A stretch of DNA of 17,277 nucleotides from an uncultured Oscillibacter sp. GTDB taxonomy: Bacteria; Bacillota; Clostridia; Oscillospirales; Oscillospiraceae. The notes under the pieces are model-generated. The model did no database searches. It saw nothing but the letters and a program-made list of their open reading frames with translations, and was not told the DNA's origin. The stretch's first letter is position 1. Every line of letters begins with the position of its first letter. Below are positions 1 to 6,408 of this stretch, in pieces. The position numbers and the translations under genes were made by a program. The DNA is taken from contig URXS01000034.1 in NCBI GenBank assembly GCA_900551885.1, forward strand, positions 1-17,277. The letters run 5' to 3'.

Positions 1-682
1 CGAACACCCGCGCACGGAAGTTGCCATATTTCGTGGGCATATTCGTGTTTGCGATCTCGGTGACGTGGTTCTCGTTCTTCTTGCGATATTCCTGCAGCGC
101 CTTGATGCTGATGAACTTCAGGTCGAACTTCTTCGCCAGCTCGATAAGCTCGGGCGTGCGCATCATCGTGCCATCATCGCGCATGATCTCACAGCACAGA
201 CCGCACTGCTCGAGTCCGGCCAGACGGCACAGATCGACAGTTGCCTCGGTGTGGCCGTTGCGGGTCAGCACGCCGCCCCGCCGGGCCACCAGCGGAAACA
301 CATGGCCGGGACGGCGCAGGTCCTCCGGCCGGGTGGAGGGGTCTACGCACTTGCGGCAGGTAAAGCCCCGCTCCTCGGCGGAGATGCCGGTGGTGGTGTC
401 CACATGGTCGATGGATACCGTGAAGGCGGTGCAGTGGTTGTCGGTGTTGACCTTGACCATCTGCTCCAGGCCCAGCCGGGCAGCGACCTCCTCGCTCATG
501 GGCGTGCAGATCAGGCCCTTGGCGTGCACGGCCATGAAGTTGACGTTTTCCGTGGTGGCAAACTGGGCAGCGCAGATCATGTCGCCCTCATTTTCCCGGT
601 CCGGGTCGTCGATGGAGATGATGATGCGGCCGGCGCGCAGTTCCTCCAGCGCCTCCTCCACGGTGCAATACTGATTTTCCAT
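1..682 (-). CDS. ribBA: Bifunctional RibBA: DHBP synthase / GTP cyclohydrolase II, 3' end cut by the window
   Basis: The RibB domain makes 3,4-dihydroxy-2-butanone 4-phosphate from ribulose 5-phosphate; the RibA domain opens GTP. Both feed riboflavin synthesis in the cytosol. The visible 227 residues cover the whole RibB domain: the acidic metal/substrate loop DDPDRENEGD (residues 25-34), TTTGISAEER (about 97-106), RPGHVFPL (124-131) and GHTEAT (143-148). The last residues, MPTKYGNFRARVF, match the start of a GTP cyclohydrolase II domain, so the protein is called RibBA rather than RibB alone. The cyclohydrolase domain itself lies outside the window. The ATG at 682 is preceded by AAGGAGG at good spacing. 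It follows ribE by 63 bp on the same strand with no terminator between, so it is read as the third gene of the riboswitch-controlled operon. RibH would be expected next, beyond position 1. Confidence 0.95.
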   Translation of the reverse strand, partial: MENQYCTVEEALEELRAGRIIISIDDPDRENEGDMICAAQFATTENVNFMAVHAKGLICTPMSEEVAARLGLEQMVKVNTDNHCTAFTVSIDHVDTTTGISAEERGFTCRKCVDPSTRPEDLRRPGHVFPLVARRGGVLTRNGHTEATVDLCRLAGLEQCGLCCEIMRDDGTMMRTPELIELAKKFDLKFISIKALQEYRKKNENHVTEIANTNMPTKYGNFRARVF

Positions 683-745
683 GATATGGTCCTCCTTGTC
701 GGTTCCAACAATGTTTTTGTGGAGCTTTTCCCCATGGCTGGGCTC

Positions 746-1393
746 TCAAAACCCGTTTTCCGCCAAAAACTCCCAGGTGATCCTGCTTTGGGGCTGCGGC
801 TCCCCATCGGGCCGCAGCAGCTTTTCCACGTATTTGCCGATGATGTCCGTCTCCAGATTCACCGTGTCGCCCACCTGCTTTTTTCCCAGGGTGGTGACCG
901 CCGCCGTATGGGGAATGGCGGAGATGGAGAAGCCGTCCGCCGCCACCGCCGCCACCGTCAGGCTGATGCCGTCGATGGTGATGGAACCCTTTTCCACGAT
1001 GTACCGCAGCAGCTCCGGCGATGCCGCCACGGTGTACCAGACGGCGTTGTCATCGGGCCGGATGGCGGTGATGGTGCCGGTGCCGTCGATGTGGCCGGAG
1101 ACGATGTGTCCGCCGAAGCGGCCGTCCGCCGCCATGGCCCGCTCCAGGTTCACCCGGCTGCCCACGGTCAGGGCGCCCAGGGAGGAGCGGTTCAGCGTCT
1201 CATGCATCACGTCGGCGGTGAAGCCGCCGGCATCCCGGCTGGTGGCCGTCAGGCACACGCCGTTGACCGCCACACTGTCGCCGATCTTCAGATCGGACAG
1301 CACCAGACTGGCGCCGATGGACAGCACCGCCGAATGGGCGCCCCTTTGAATGGACCGGATGGTCCCCAGTTCCTCAACGATTCCCGTAAACAT
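746..1393 (-). CDS. ribE: Riboflavin synthase, alpha chain
   Basis: This enzyme dismutates two molecules of 6,7-dimethyl-8-ribityllumazine to riboflavin plus the pyrimidinedione, the last step of the pathway. The protein has 215 residues, normal for the family, and shows the internal duplication of two lumazine-binding barrels. The N-terminal signature MFTGIVEELG begins the first barrel, with GVCLT at 45-49. The second barrel contains GGHIVSGHIDGTG (94-106), GSITIDGISLT (136-146) and NLETDIIGKYVEKLL (179-193). A GTG codon sits one codon upstream at 1396, but the family starts at MFTG, so the ATG at 1393 is chosen. It overlaps the end of ribD by 20 bp, implying translational coupling. In Bacillus nomenclature this gene may also be called ribB or ribC. 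Confidence 0.96.
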   Translation of the reverse strand: MFTGIVEELGTIRSIQRGAHSAVLSIGASLVLSDLKIGDSVAVNGVCLTATSRDAGGFTADVMHETLNRSSLGALTVGSRVNLERAMAADGRFGGHIVSGHIDGTGTITAIRPDDNAVWYTVAASPELLRYIVEKGSITIDGISLTVAAVAADGFSISAIPHTAAVTTLGKKQVGDTVNLETDIIGKYVEKLLRPDGEPQPQSRITWEFLAENGF

Positions 1394-2480
1394 CACTCAC
1401 TACCTCGCCTTCCAGTAAAAAATCGTCTCCCAATGGGGTGATGGTGCTGTTCCGCAGGCGGACCGCCTGCGCGGGGTCCTCCACACCCAGACCACCCACC
1501 GGAGACCTGGCGTCTGTGCCGCCGAACAGCTTGGGGGCGATATACGCCTGGACCCTTTGGACCACGCCGCTCTCCAGCGCCGCCCAGTTCAGCGTGCCGC
1601 CGCCCTCCAGCAACACGCTGTCGATTTGTTCCGCCCCCAGCCGCTCCATCAGGGCGGGCAGGTCCACATGGCCGTCCCGCTCCGGCATCGTCCACACCCG
1701 GCACCCGGCGGCCTCATAGGGGGCCCGGCGTTTTTCGTCGGTACAGGCGGTGGCCAGAACGGTGGGCACCTCCCGTGCGGTGCGGACGATCTGACTGTCC
1801 AGGGGCGTCCGCAGGCGGGTGTCGCAGATGACACGGAGGGGATTTTTCCCGCCCTCCAGCCGGCAGGTCAGCAAAGGGTCGTCCGCCAGGACGGTCCCCA
1901 CGCCCGCCATGATGGCGCTGTATCGGTGCCGGTCCTGGTGCACACGGCGCCGGGCCGCCTCCCCGGTGATCCACCGGGAAGCTCCGGTGCGGGTGGCGAT
2001 CTTGCCGTCCAGGGTCATGGCGTATTTCATGACCACATAGGGCCGCTTGGTTCTGATGTAGTGGAAAAAGACCTGGTTAATGGCGTCGCACTCCGCTTTG
2101 CATACGCCGGTCTCCACCGTCACACCGCCCCGGCGCAGAATGTCGATTCCCTTGCCGGCCACCAGGGGGTTGGGGTCGTCGGAGCCCACCACCACCCGGG
2201 CGATGCCCGCCTCCAAAATGGCCTCCGTGCAGGGCGGCTGTCTGCCGTAGTGGCAGCAGGGCTCCAGCGTCACATACAGGGTGGCGCCTGCCGGGGATTC
2301 CGTACAGCGGGACAGGGCATTGCGCTCCGCATGGGCCTCTCCGCACCGGGCGTGCCACCCCTGTCCGATCACACGTCCATCCTTCACGATGACGGCGCCC
2401 ACCATGGGGTTGGGCGCCGTCCAGCCCAGCCCGCGCTCCGCCAGTTCCAAAGCCAGGCGCATATAGTCCGTGTCCGTCAT
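1374..2480 (-). CDS. ribD: Bifunctional riboflavin deaminase/reductase RibD
   Basis: RibD deaminates the pyrimidine product of GTP cyclohydrolase II and then reduces its ribosyl side chain with NADPH. The protein has 368 residues, the usual two-domain length. The N-terminal deaminase domain has the zinc site HAE (50-52, with His50 a ligand and Glu52 the proton shuttle) and PCCHYGRQPPC (74-84, ligands Cys75 and Cys84). The C-terminal reductase domain starts near residue 146 with RPYVVMKYAMTLDGKIAT and includes SRWITGE, GVGTVLADDPLLT and a glycine-rich VLLEGGGTLN segment near 300. The ATG at 2480 is preceded by TGGAGG. It is the first gene after the FMN riboswitch, and a terminator lies immediately before it, so its expression depends on read-through past two hairpins. 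Confidence 0.97.
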   Translation of the reverse strand: MTDTDYMRLALELAERGLGWTAPNPMVGAVIVKDGRVIGQGWHARCGEAHAERNALSRCTESPAGATLYVTLEPCCHYGRQPPCTEAILEAGIARVVVGSDDPNPLVAGKGIDILRRGGVTVETGVCKAECDAINQVFFHYIRTKRPYVVMKYAMTLDGKIATRTGASRWITGEAARRRVHQDRHRYSAIMAGVGTVLADDPLLTCRLEGGKNPLRVICDTRLRTPLDSQIVRTAREVPTVLATACTDEKRRAPYEAAGCRVWTMPERDGHVDLPALMERLGAEQIDSVLLEGGGTLNWAALESGVVQRVQAYIAPKLFGGTDARSPVGGLGVEDPAQAVRLRNSTITPLGDDFLLEGEVVSDVYGNR

Positions 2481-2494
2481 GATCTGCCTCCAGA

Positions 2495-2529
2495 AAACAA
2501 AAATGCCCTGAACGGAAGGTTCAGGGCAT
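2495..2529 (-). terminator. Second intrinsic terminator in the ribD leader
   Basis: Reading the minus strand, an 11-bp perfect stem (arms 2503-2513 and 2519-2529) with a 5-nt loop is followed by TTTTTGTTTT. It ends about 15 nt before the ribD start codon, so its U-tract runs almost into the ribosome binding site. Besides stopping transcription, the fold could hinder ribosome access. It lies downstream of another complete terminator at 2581-2616. Confidence 0.85.
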
Positions 2530-2580
2530 CATGAATACGCGGTCAGGCGCTCCGCATGGGCTGTCTCCGCGCTTTCCGCG

Positions 2581-2616
2581 AAAACAAAAAGCTCCGGAAT
2601 GACACCATTCCAGAGC
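2581..2616 (-). terminator. First intrinsic terminator (expression platform) of the FMN riboswitch
   Basis: On the minus strand an 11-bp stem with one G-U pair (arms 2591-2601 and 2606-2616, loop of 4) is followed by a run of five T and then GTTTT. It lies 40 nt downstream of the aptamer. Between them is a small hairpin made of CGCAGGA/TCCTGCG arms. The segment GGAGTG inside that hairpin could pair with CATTCC of the terminator, giving a possible antiterminator. That switch is inference; the terminator itself is clear. Confidence 0.85.
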
Positions 2617-2655
2617 AAGTCCATGTGCGCAGGAATCACCACTCCTGCGTTACAC

Positions 2656-2764
2656 GATCTTCTTTCATCCAGACTATACTGTCGGCCTCGGAATTTCACC
2701 GAATCCTGCCTTGCGGCTCGTGGGCTGTACCACCGGTGGAGAATCGCACTCCGCCCTGAAGATC
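2656..2764 (-). ncRNA. FMN riboswitch (RFN element)
   Basis: The minus strand carries the hallmarks of the RFN aptamer in order: a P1 stem with arms GATCTTC (2758-2764) and GAAGATC (2656-2662), the AGGGCGGAGTG core after the 5' arm, ACCGGTGGTACAGCCCACGAGCC, GGATTCGGTGAAATTCCGA, and GCCGACAGTATAGTCTGGATGAAAG before the 3' arm. These are near-consensus across the whole element. FMN binding favours termination upstream of rib genes. Its position directly downstream of a consensus promoter and upstream of ribD fits feedback control of the operon. Confidence 0.98.
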
Positions 2765-2780
2765 CTATTCAATTGCACAC

Positions 2781-2809
2781 AGTATACGCTCCCCCCAGGC
2801 AGATGTCAA
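2781..2809 (-). promoter_or_regulatory. rib operon promoter, sigma-A type
   Basis: On the minus strand TTGACA (2804-2809) and TATACT (2781-2786) are separated by exactly 17 bp. Transcription would start near 2774, about 10 nt before the riboswitch P1 stem. The spacer is G-rich, with six consecutive G. No other promoter of this quality precedes ribD. Confidence 0.9.
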
Positions 2810-3044
2810 TTGCAATTTTCTGAAAAACGGGGCGGACCGCTGGGGAGGAACACGACGCGCCAAGTCCGATGGGGCCCAGACCACCTCTTTCCGTGCCCAC
2901 CCCGCTCCAAGGGAACACGGAAAGAGGCAATAGCCCTTTGACCCGGCGCCGGACCCACGCAGCAGGAGGCTCGTACCGGCACCAATTTCAACGTCATGTC
3001 TACTGTGCCCGGCACCTGCCGCAGCCCCCATTCGTCCGTGAGAC
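2810..3044. other. Gene-free 235-bp stretch with a perfect 12-bp inverted repeat
   Basis: This segment lies between the end of the binding-protein gene and the rib promoter. It holds CCTCTTTCCGTG at 2884-2895 and its exact reverse complement at 2916-2927, separated by 20 nt. No T-tract follows on either strand, so it is not a standard terminator. Reading frames are open here on the minus strand, but they have no good ribosome binding site and no recognisable product. The function is unknown. A processing or 3'-stabilising hairpin for the upstream minus-strand gene is possible. Confidence 0.5.
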
Positions 3045-4046
3045 TCAGGCGGTCACCGCCTCCACCGGGACACGGACCTCATAGGGCTGGACCGGGGTGG
3101 CGTAATCCTCCTCCAGCAGCTCCTCCATGCCGTCGTCAAAGGGCAGGCCCTGATTGAGATTGATGGCCGCTGCCACCGCCACCTTGGCCTGGGTCTCCAC
3201 ATTCTGGTCCACCGTCATATACAGTTTGCCCGCCTCCAGGGCGGCGGCGCCGGCCGCCGTATCGTCCACGCTGACGATGGGGACCGCTCCCGGGTCCCTG
3301 CCGGCGGCCTCCAGGGCCTCAATGACGCCTAGCGCCATCTCGTCGTTGTCGCAGATCACACAGTCAAAGTCCACGTTTCGGGCCAGCAGCGCTTCCATGG
3401 CATACCGGGCCCGCTCCCGGCTAAAGCCGCAGACCTGATATTCCGCCGCGGCTACAGGAAAAAAGCCGTTGTTCAGCAGTGTCTGGATGGCCGTACTGGA
3501 GCGGGCGTCCGTGTTTTCCTGACCCGGGACGCCCTGGAACAACAGGTAGCGGATGTCTGTCCCCTGCTCACGCTCCCAGAAATAGTCCGACAGGGCCCAG
3601 CCCTGCAACAGGCCGCTCTGCGCCTCATCCACGCCCACAAAAATCAGGTTCTCATCCAGAATCGCCCCCTCCGGGGCCCGGTTGACCAGCACGACGCCTG
3701 CGTCTCCCACGATCTGGGCGATCTCCTCGGACTCTGTGCCGTCGGTCAGATTGACTAGCAACGTCTCCACGCCGTCCGCCAAGGCCTCGTGGACCTGGCG
3801 CAACTGGACCTGCGCGTCGTCCCCGGCATTGTAATATGTCACCGTATAGCCCTGTTCCGCGGCCTCCGCCTCAATGGCGTCCCGCAGCTCCGACAAAAAC
3901 GGGGTCTCCTGGGATACCAGCAGCCCCAGCGTTTTGGTCTCTTCTTCCCGGGTGTCCGCGTTCTCTGCTCCGCAGCCCGCGCAAAGAACCATCAAAAGCA
4001 CCAGCAGCGGTATTCCCGCTCTCCGCATCTTTCTCCGTGTATTCAT
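3045..4046 (-). CDS. Sugar-type periplasmic-binding lipoprotein (ABC substrate-binding family), orphan
   Basis: The 333-residue product has a basic, then hydrophobic signal peptide ending MVLCAGC, with lipid-anchored Cys25. The -3 residue of the lipobox is Cys22, which is unusual. The mature part fits the type 1 periplasmic-binding fold of galactose/ribose-binding proteins: GLLVSQETPFLSELRDAIEAEA (41-62) near the N-terminus, then VNRAP (121-125), VICDNDEMALGVIEALEAAG (230-249), VSVDDT (258-263) and MTVDQN (277-282). The ATG at 4046 follows GGAGGAGAT and starts the signal peptide. A longer frame upstream exists but would bury it. No ATPase or permease gene adjoins it, so the ligand and partner are unknown. 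It may serve a transporter elsewhere or act as a sensor input. Confidence 0.85.
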   Translation of the reverse strand: MNTRRKMRRAGIPLLVLLMVLCAGCGAENADTREEETKTLGLLVSQETPFLSELRDAIEAEAAEQGYTVTYYNAGDDAQVQLRQVHEALADGVETLLVNLTDGTESEEIAQIVGDAGVVLVNRAPEGAILDENLIFVGVDEAQSGLLQGWALSDYFWEREQGTDIRYLLFQGVPGQENTDARSSTAIQTLLNNGFFPVAAAEYQVCGFSRERARYAMEALLARNVDFDCVICDNDEMALGVIEALEAAGRDPGAVPIVSVDDTAAGAAALEAGKLYMTVDQNVETQAKVAVAAAINLNQGLPFDDGMEELLEEDYATPVQPYEVRVPVEAVTA

Positions 4047-4099
4047 GGGATCTCCTCCATTTCCATTCGCTTTCTTTAGGATGCTGAAGAAGGGACACA

Positions 4100-4127
4100 A
4101 ATATACCCGCACATATGGAAGAGCCAA
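4100..4127 (-). promoter_or_regulatory. Possible promoter of the binding-lipoprotein gene
   Basis: On the minus strand TTGGCT (4122-4127) and TATATT (4100-4105) are 16 bp apart, about 54 bp upstream of the start codon. The match is moderate and rests on position and -10 quality. Confidence 0.45.
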
Positions 4128-4131
4128 ACCT

Positions 4132-4324
4132 GCGGGAGAACAGTTTTGTTCCCCTTGCCGGCGCTTTTTCCCGGACTTTTTTACAGTTTTACCACTTGGT
4201 CTGTTCGGAAAAATCCGCCGTAAAGGGCGCCGCCGCACCTACCGGCGGTTCCATTCCAAGCTTCCCATTTTCAGCGGCGATCTGCACGCAGAGATTCTCG
4301 ATGGGAGAAGCGTACAATTTCAGC
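4132..4324. other. Divergent intergenic region with no clear gene
   Basis: This is the middle of the 375-bp gap between the divergent binding-protein and thioredoxin-like genes. Short GC-rich inverted segments (CCGCC/GGCGG) and T-runs are present but make no convincing terminator. A minus-strand frame ending at 4189 reads like an ordinary protein tail for about 50 residues, but it lacks an ATG with a ribosome binding site. No gene is called here. Confidence 0.4.
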
Positions 4325-4353
4325 TCGACAGGAACGCCCCTCCATGCTATACT
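4325..4353 (+). promoter_or_regulatory. Promoter of the redox cassette
   Basis: TCGACA (4325-4330) and TATACT (4348-4353) are separated by 17 bp, one mismatch from the -35 consensus. The start site would be near 4360, leaving a leader of about 60 nt before the GTG start at 4422. Confidence 0.8.
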
Positions 4354-4421
4354 GGCAACATTACCCCTTGGAAAAAAGCAGAACTGAAAACATTTTGTTA
4401 CAAAACATGGAGGAATTGCCT

Positions 4422-4997
4422 GTGAAGCATTGGCGTTTAACCGTTTTCTTATCACTGATCCTGGTGGCGGCCCTGCTGGCCGGGTGTGCCAGCGAGACCG
4501 GAGGAACCTCTCAGGACACCGGGGAAACTCAGGCCGGGGCGGAGGCCGGTGAAAATACCGGCAGTCTCTCCTTCGAGGGTGTGGACATCGAGGGCAACAC
4601 CGTCACAGAGGAAGTGTTCACCCAGTCCAAGCTGACCATGGTCAACGTCTGGGCCACCTACTGCAACCCCTGTCTCAGCGAGATGCCGGGGCTGGGGGAA
4701 CTGGCCGCCCAATATGATCCGGAGGAATTTCAGATCATCGGCATTGTCAGCGATGTCATGGACGGCGGGGAGCAGGAGACGCTGGATGCGGCGGCGGCAC
4801 TGATCCAGGAGACCGGCGCCGATTACACCCACCTGCTGCTGAACGAGTCCCTTTACTACGCCCTGCTGACGGAGGTCTCCGCCGTTCCCACCACCTTTTT
4901 TGTGGATGAGAACGGGACCATCCTGAATACGGTGGTAGGAGCCAAGGAAAAAGCAGACTGGGAGGCGCTGATCGATGGGTATCTGGCGGAGCTGTAA
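4422..4997 (+). CDS. TlpA/ResA-like thioredoxin-fold lipoprotein
   Basis: The 191-residue product is a membrane-anchored thiol-disulfide protein acting outside the cytoplasmic membrane. It has a signal peptide with lipobox LLAGC (Cys22), a Gly/Glu-rich linker to about 50, and a thioredoxin fold with WATYCNPCLSEMP (77-89; redox pair Cys81-Cys84) and the cis-proline segment AVPTTFFVDENG (154-165). The family reduces cytochrome or other exported disulfides; the actual partner is not visible. GTG at 4422 is chosen because GGAGG at 4409-4413 lies 8 nt upstream and it starts directly at the basic MKHWR signal. In-frame ATGs at 4344 and 4407 overlap the promoter and the ribosome binding site. It leads a three-gene operon with a CXXC peptide and a polyferredoxin membrane protein. 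Confidence 0.92.
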   Translation: MKHWRLTVFLSLILVAALLAGCASETGGTSQDTGETQAGAEAGENTGSLSFEGVDIEGNTVTEEVFTQSKLTMVNVWATYCNPCLSEMPGLGELAAQYDPEEFQIIGIVSDVMDGGEQETLDAAAALIQETGADYTHLLLNESLYYALLTEVSAVPTTFFVDENGTILNTVVGAKEKADWEALIDGYLAEL

Positions 4998-5127
4998 GAA
5001 ATGGGGCTGGCTGCTGGGCGCGGGAATCGGGCTGCTCTTTCTGGCCGCCGGTGCCCATCTGGGCCAGCCGTCTGTGGTCTGGCAAAAAGCGGTGATGATC
5101 TGCATGGAGTGCATTGGGTTGGGTTGA
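4975..5127 (+). CDS. Small CD1871A-type CXXC membrane protein
   Basis: This 50-residue product has a short basic N-terminus (MGIWRSCKKW), one hydrophobic segment at about residues 12-29 (WLLGAGIGLLFLAAGAHL) and a conserved-looking tail KAVMICMECIGLG with Cys43 and Cys46 as a CXXC pair. The tail matches, from memory, the family named after Clostridioides difficile CD1871A, whose members end in an ICLECIG-like motif. The ATG at 4975 has GGAGG 9 nt upstream and overlaps the end of the thioredoxin-like gene by 23 bp. It ends 4 nt before the next start, so all three genes are probably translationally coupled. The role is unknown. The CXXC beside a membrane helix suggests a thiol relay or a metal or cluster site between its two neighbours. 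Confidence 0.85.
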   Translation: MGIWRSCKKWGWLLGAGIGLLFLAAGAHLGQPSVVWQKAVMICMECIGLG

Positions 5128-5131
5128 GGAT

Positions 5132-6001
5132 ATGAAAAGACTTCGATTGATGGTCCAGGTGGCCTTTTCCATCATCACCAATGGGTACGCCTACGGTTTT
5201 CTCCAGGGGAAGATCTACCGGGGCGGCCTGAAATACGCCTGTGTGCCGGGTCTCAACTGCTACTCCTGCCCCGGGGCCACCGCCGCCTGCCCCATCGGCG
5301 CCTTACAGGCCCTGCTGAATCAGCGGGGGCTGACGGTGCCCTTCTGGGCCCTGGGCTTTTTGTTCCTGTTCGGCAGCCTGCTGGGCCGGTTCGTCTGTGG
5401 CTGGTTGTGTCCCTTCGGTCTGGTCCAGGACCTGCTGCACAAGATCCCCCTGTTCCGCAAGCGGAAGCGGCTGCCCTTCCACCGGGTCCTGAAGTACGGC
5501 AAGTACGCGGTGCTCATCCTGCTGGTGGGGGTCGGTTCGGCGTTTTTGTTTTCGGGCTTTGCCAAGGTACCGGCCTTCTGCAAGTACCTGTGCCCCTCCG
5601 GCACACTGCTGGGAGCCCTGCCGCTGCTGGGTGCCAATGCGGCCCTGCGGAGCCAGGCCGGCTGGCTGTTTTCCTGGAAGGCCGCCGTGCTGCTGGCGGT
5701 GGTGGTGCTGTCCATCAAGGTATACCGTCCTTTTTGCCAGTACCTATGCCCCTTAGGCGCCATTTACGGCTGGTTCAACCGCTTCAGCCTGGTGCAAATA
5801 CACTGGGAGACAGAGCAGTGCGTCCACTGCGGCGCCTGCCAGGCCGCCTGTCCCGTGGACCTCTCAGTGGAGGAGATCTCCAAATCCCCGGAGTGCATCC
5901 GCTGCGGCAAATGTGCCGCAGCCTGTCCCCGGGACTGCCTCCACTTTTTCCAGGCCAAACGGGAAGCGCCGGATTCCGACTGCCGGAAAAGTGAAAGCTA
6001 G
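5132..6001 (+). CDS. NapH-like 4Fe-4S polyferredoxin membrane protein
   Basis: This 289-residue protein has about four to five membrane helices and two C-terminal [4Fe-4S] ferredoxin motifs. An N-terminal cluster CVPGLNCYSCPGATAACPIG (37-56) carries Cys37, 43, 46 and 53. CGWLCPFG (89-96), CKYLCPSG (150-157) and CQYLCPLG (202-209) are the CxxxCP motifs typical of NapH/YccM-type proteins. Ferredoxin clusters use Cys230, 233, 236, 240 and Cys255, 258, 261, 265. The family passes electrons between cytoplasmic donors and membrane or external acceptors. The ATG at 5132 begins the typical MKRLRLMVQ start; its GAGG is unusually close (2 nt), so coupling to the upstream gene may drive initiation. A TTG at 5114 is a weaker alternative. 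A terminator follows directly. Confidence 0.93.
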   Translation: MKRLRLMVQVAFSIITNGYAYGFLQGKIYRGGLKYACVPGLNCYSCPGATAACPIGALQALLNQRGLTVPFWALGFLFLFGSLLGRFVCGWLCPFGLVQDLLHKIPLFRKRKRLPFHRVLKYGKYAVLILLVGVGSAFLFSGFAKVPAFCKYLCPSGTLLGALPLLGANAALRSQAGWLFSWKAAVLLAVVVLSIKVYRPFCQYLCPLGAIYGWFNRFSLVQIHWETEQCVHCGACQAACPVDLSVEEISKSPECIRCGKCAAACPRDCLHFFQAKREAPDSDCRKSES

Positions 6002-6007
6002 AAAAGC

Positions 6008-6052
6008 AACCGGATGGGCCCGGCACCCGTGTGCCAGGCCCATCCGGTTTTT
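6008..6052 (+). terminator. Terminator of the redox cassette
   Basis: A perfect 13-bp stem (arms 6008-6020 and 6037-6049), with an inner GGCAC/GTGCC stem, is followed by five T. It starts 7 nt after the stop codon of the polyferredoxin gene. Confidence 0.92.
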
Positions 6053-6298
6053 GCGCTTGCCGCTCCGATGTTACAATGGGGATACGGGCACGGAGCGGTT
6101 GCCCCTGTTCCAGGCAGGTCTGTCGGAGGAGCAGATCCCCCCACCCTGTCCCGCCCCAGGCGGATTGAATCCTGTTTGTTTTCACCGCCGGGCTTCGGCA
6201 CGAATCACCGGGCTCTTTCCATACGGCACCAACCGCGCCAGAAAAATCCGAATGAAATGCGGAAACACGGCAAAATACACCTCCGCTGATTTCTAAAA
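6053..6298. other. Gene-free intergenic stretch
   Basis: Between the terminator and the next promoter I see no gene. A weak promoter-like pair occurs (TTTTGC about 6049-6054, then TACAAT about 6072-6077) with no open frame behind it that has a ribosome binding site. The frames that are open here look like random GC-rich translation. Confidence 0.5.
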
Positions 6299-6326
6299 TT
6301 GACAATTCTCCCGAATCTGTTACAAT
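6299..6326 (+). promoter_or_regulatory. Promoter of the deacetylase/sulfatase operon
   Basis: TTGACA (6299-6304) and TACAAT (6321-6326) are 16 bp apart, giving a start near 6333. The resulting leader of about 76 nt can fold: a 9-bp hairpin (6346-6354 with 6361-6369) followed by GATTTTG, enclosed by GTGATC (6336-6341) pairing with GATCAC (6384-6389). The outer stem ends just before the AAAGGAG ribosome binding site. Confidence 0.8.
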
Positions 6327-6408
6327 ATACCCGCGGTGATCACCTGCTGTCCCTTCTTGGAGGGACAGCGATTTTGATGTCCCGATCACGGCGAAAGGAG
6401 AATGATCC

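Noticed and set aside
2503..2529. Plus-strand terminator at the ribD leader hairpin
   Set aside because: The T-tract exists only on the minus strand; on the plus strand the stem is followed by CATGAATACG.
65..2534. Long plus-strand open frames opposite the rib genes
   Set aside because: They are antisense shadows of ribBA, ribE and ribD caused by high GC at third codon positions; they lack ribosome binding sites and their translations are Gly/His/Arg-rich with no family resemblance.
2765..3031. 88- and 69-codon minus-strand frames between the binding-protein gene and the rib promoter
   Set aside because: No ribosome binding site, Arg/Gly/Pro-rich composition and overlap with the rib promoter region.
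4047..4238. N-terminal extension of the binding lipoprotein to 4238
   Set aside because: The lipoprotein signal and GGAGG place the start at 4046; the extension would run through the promoter and put 64 residues before the signal peptide.
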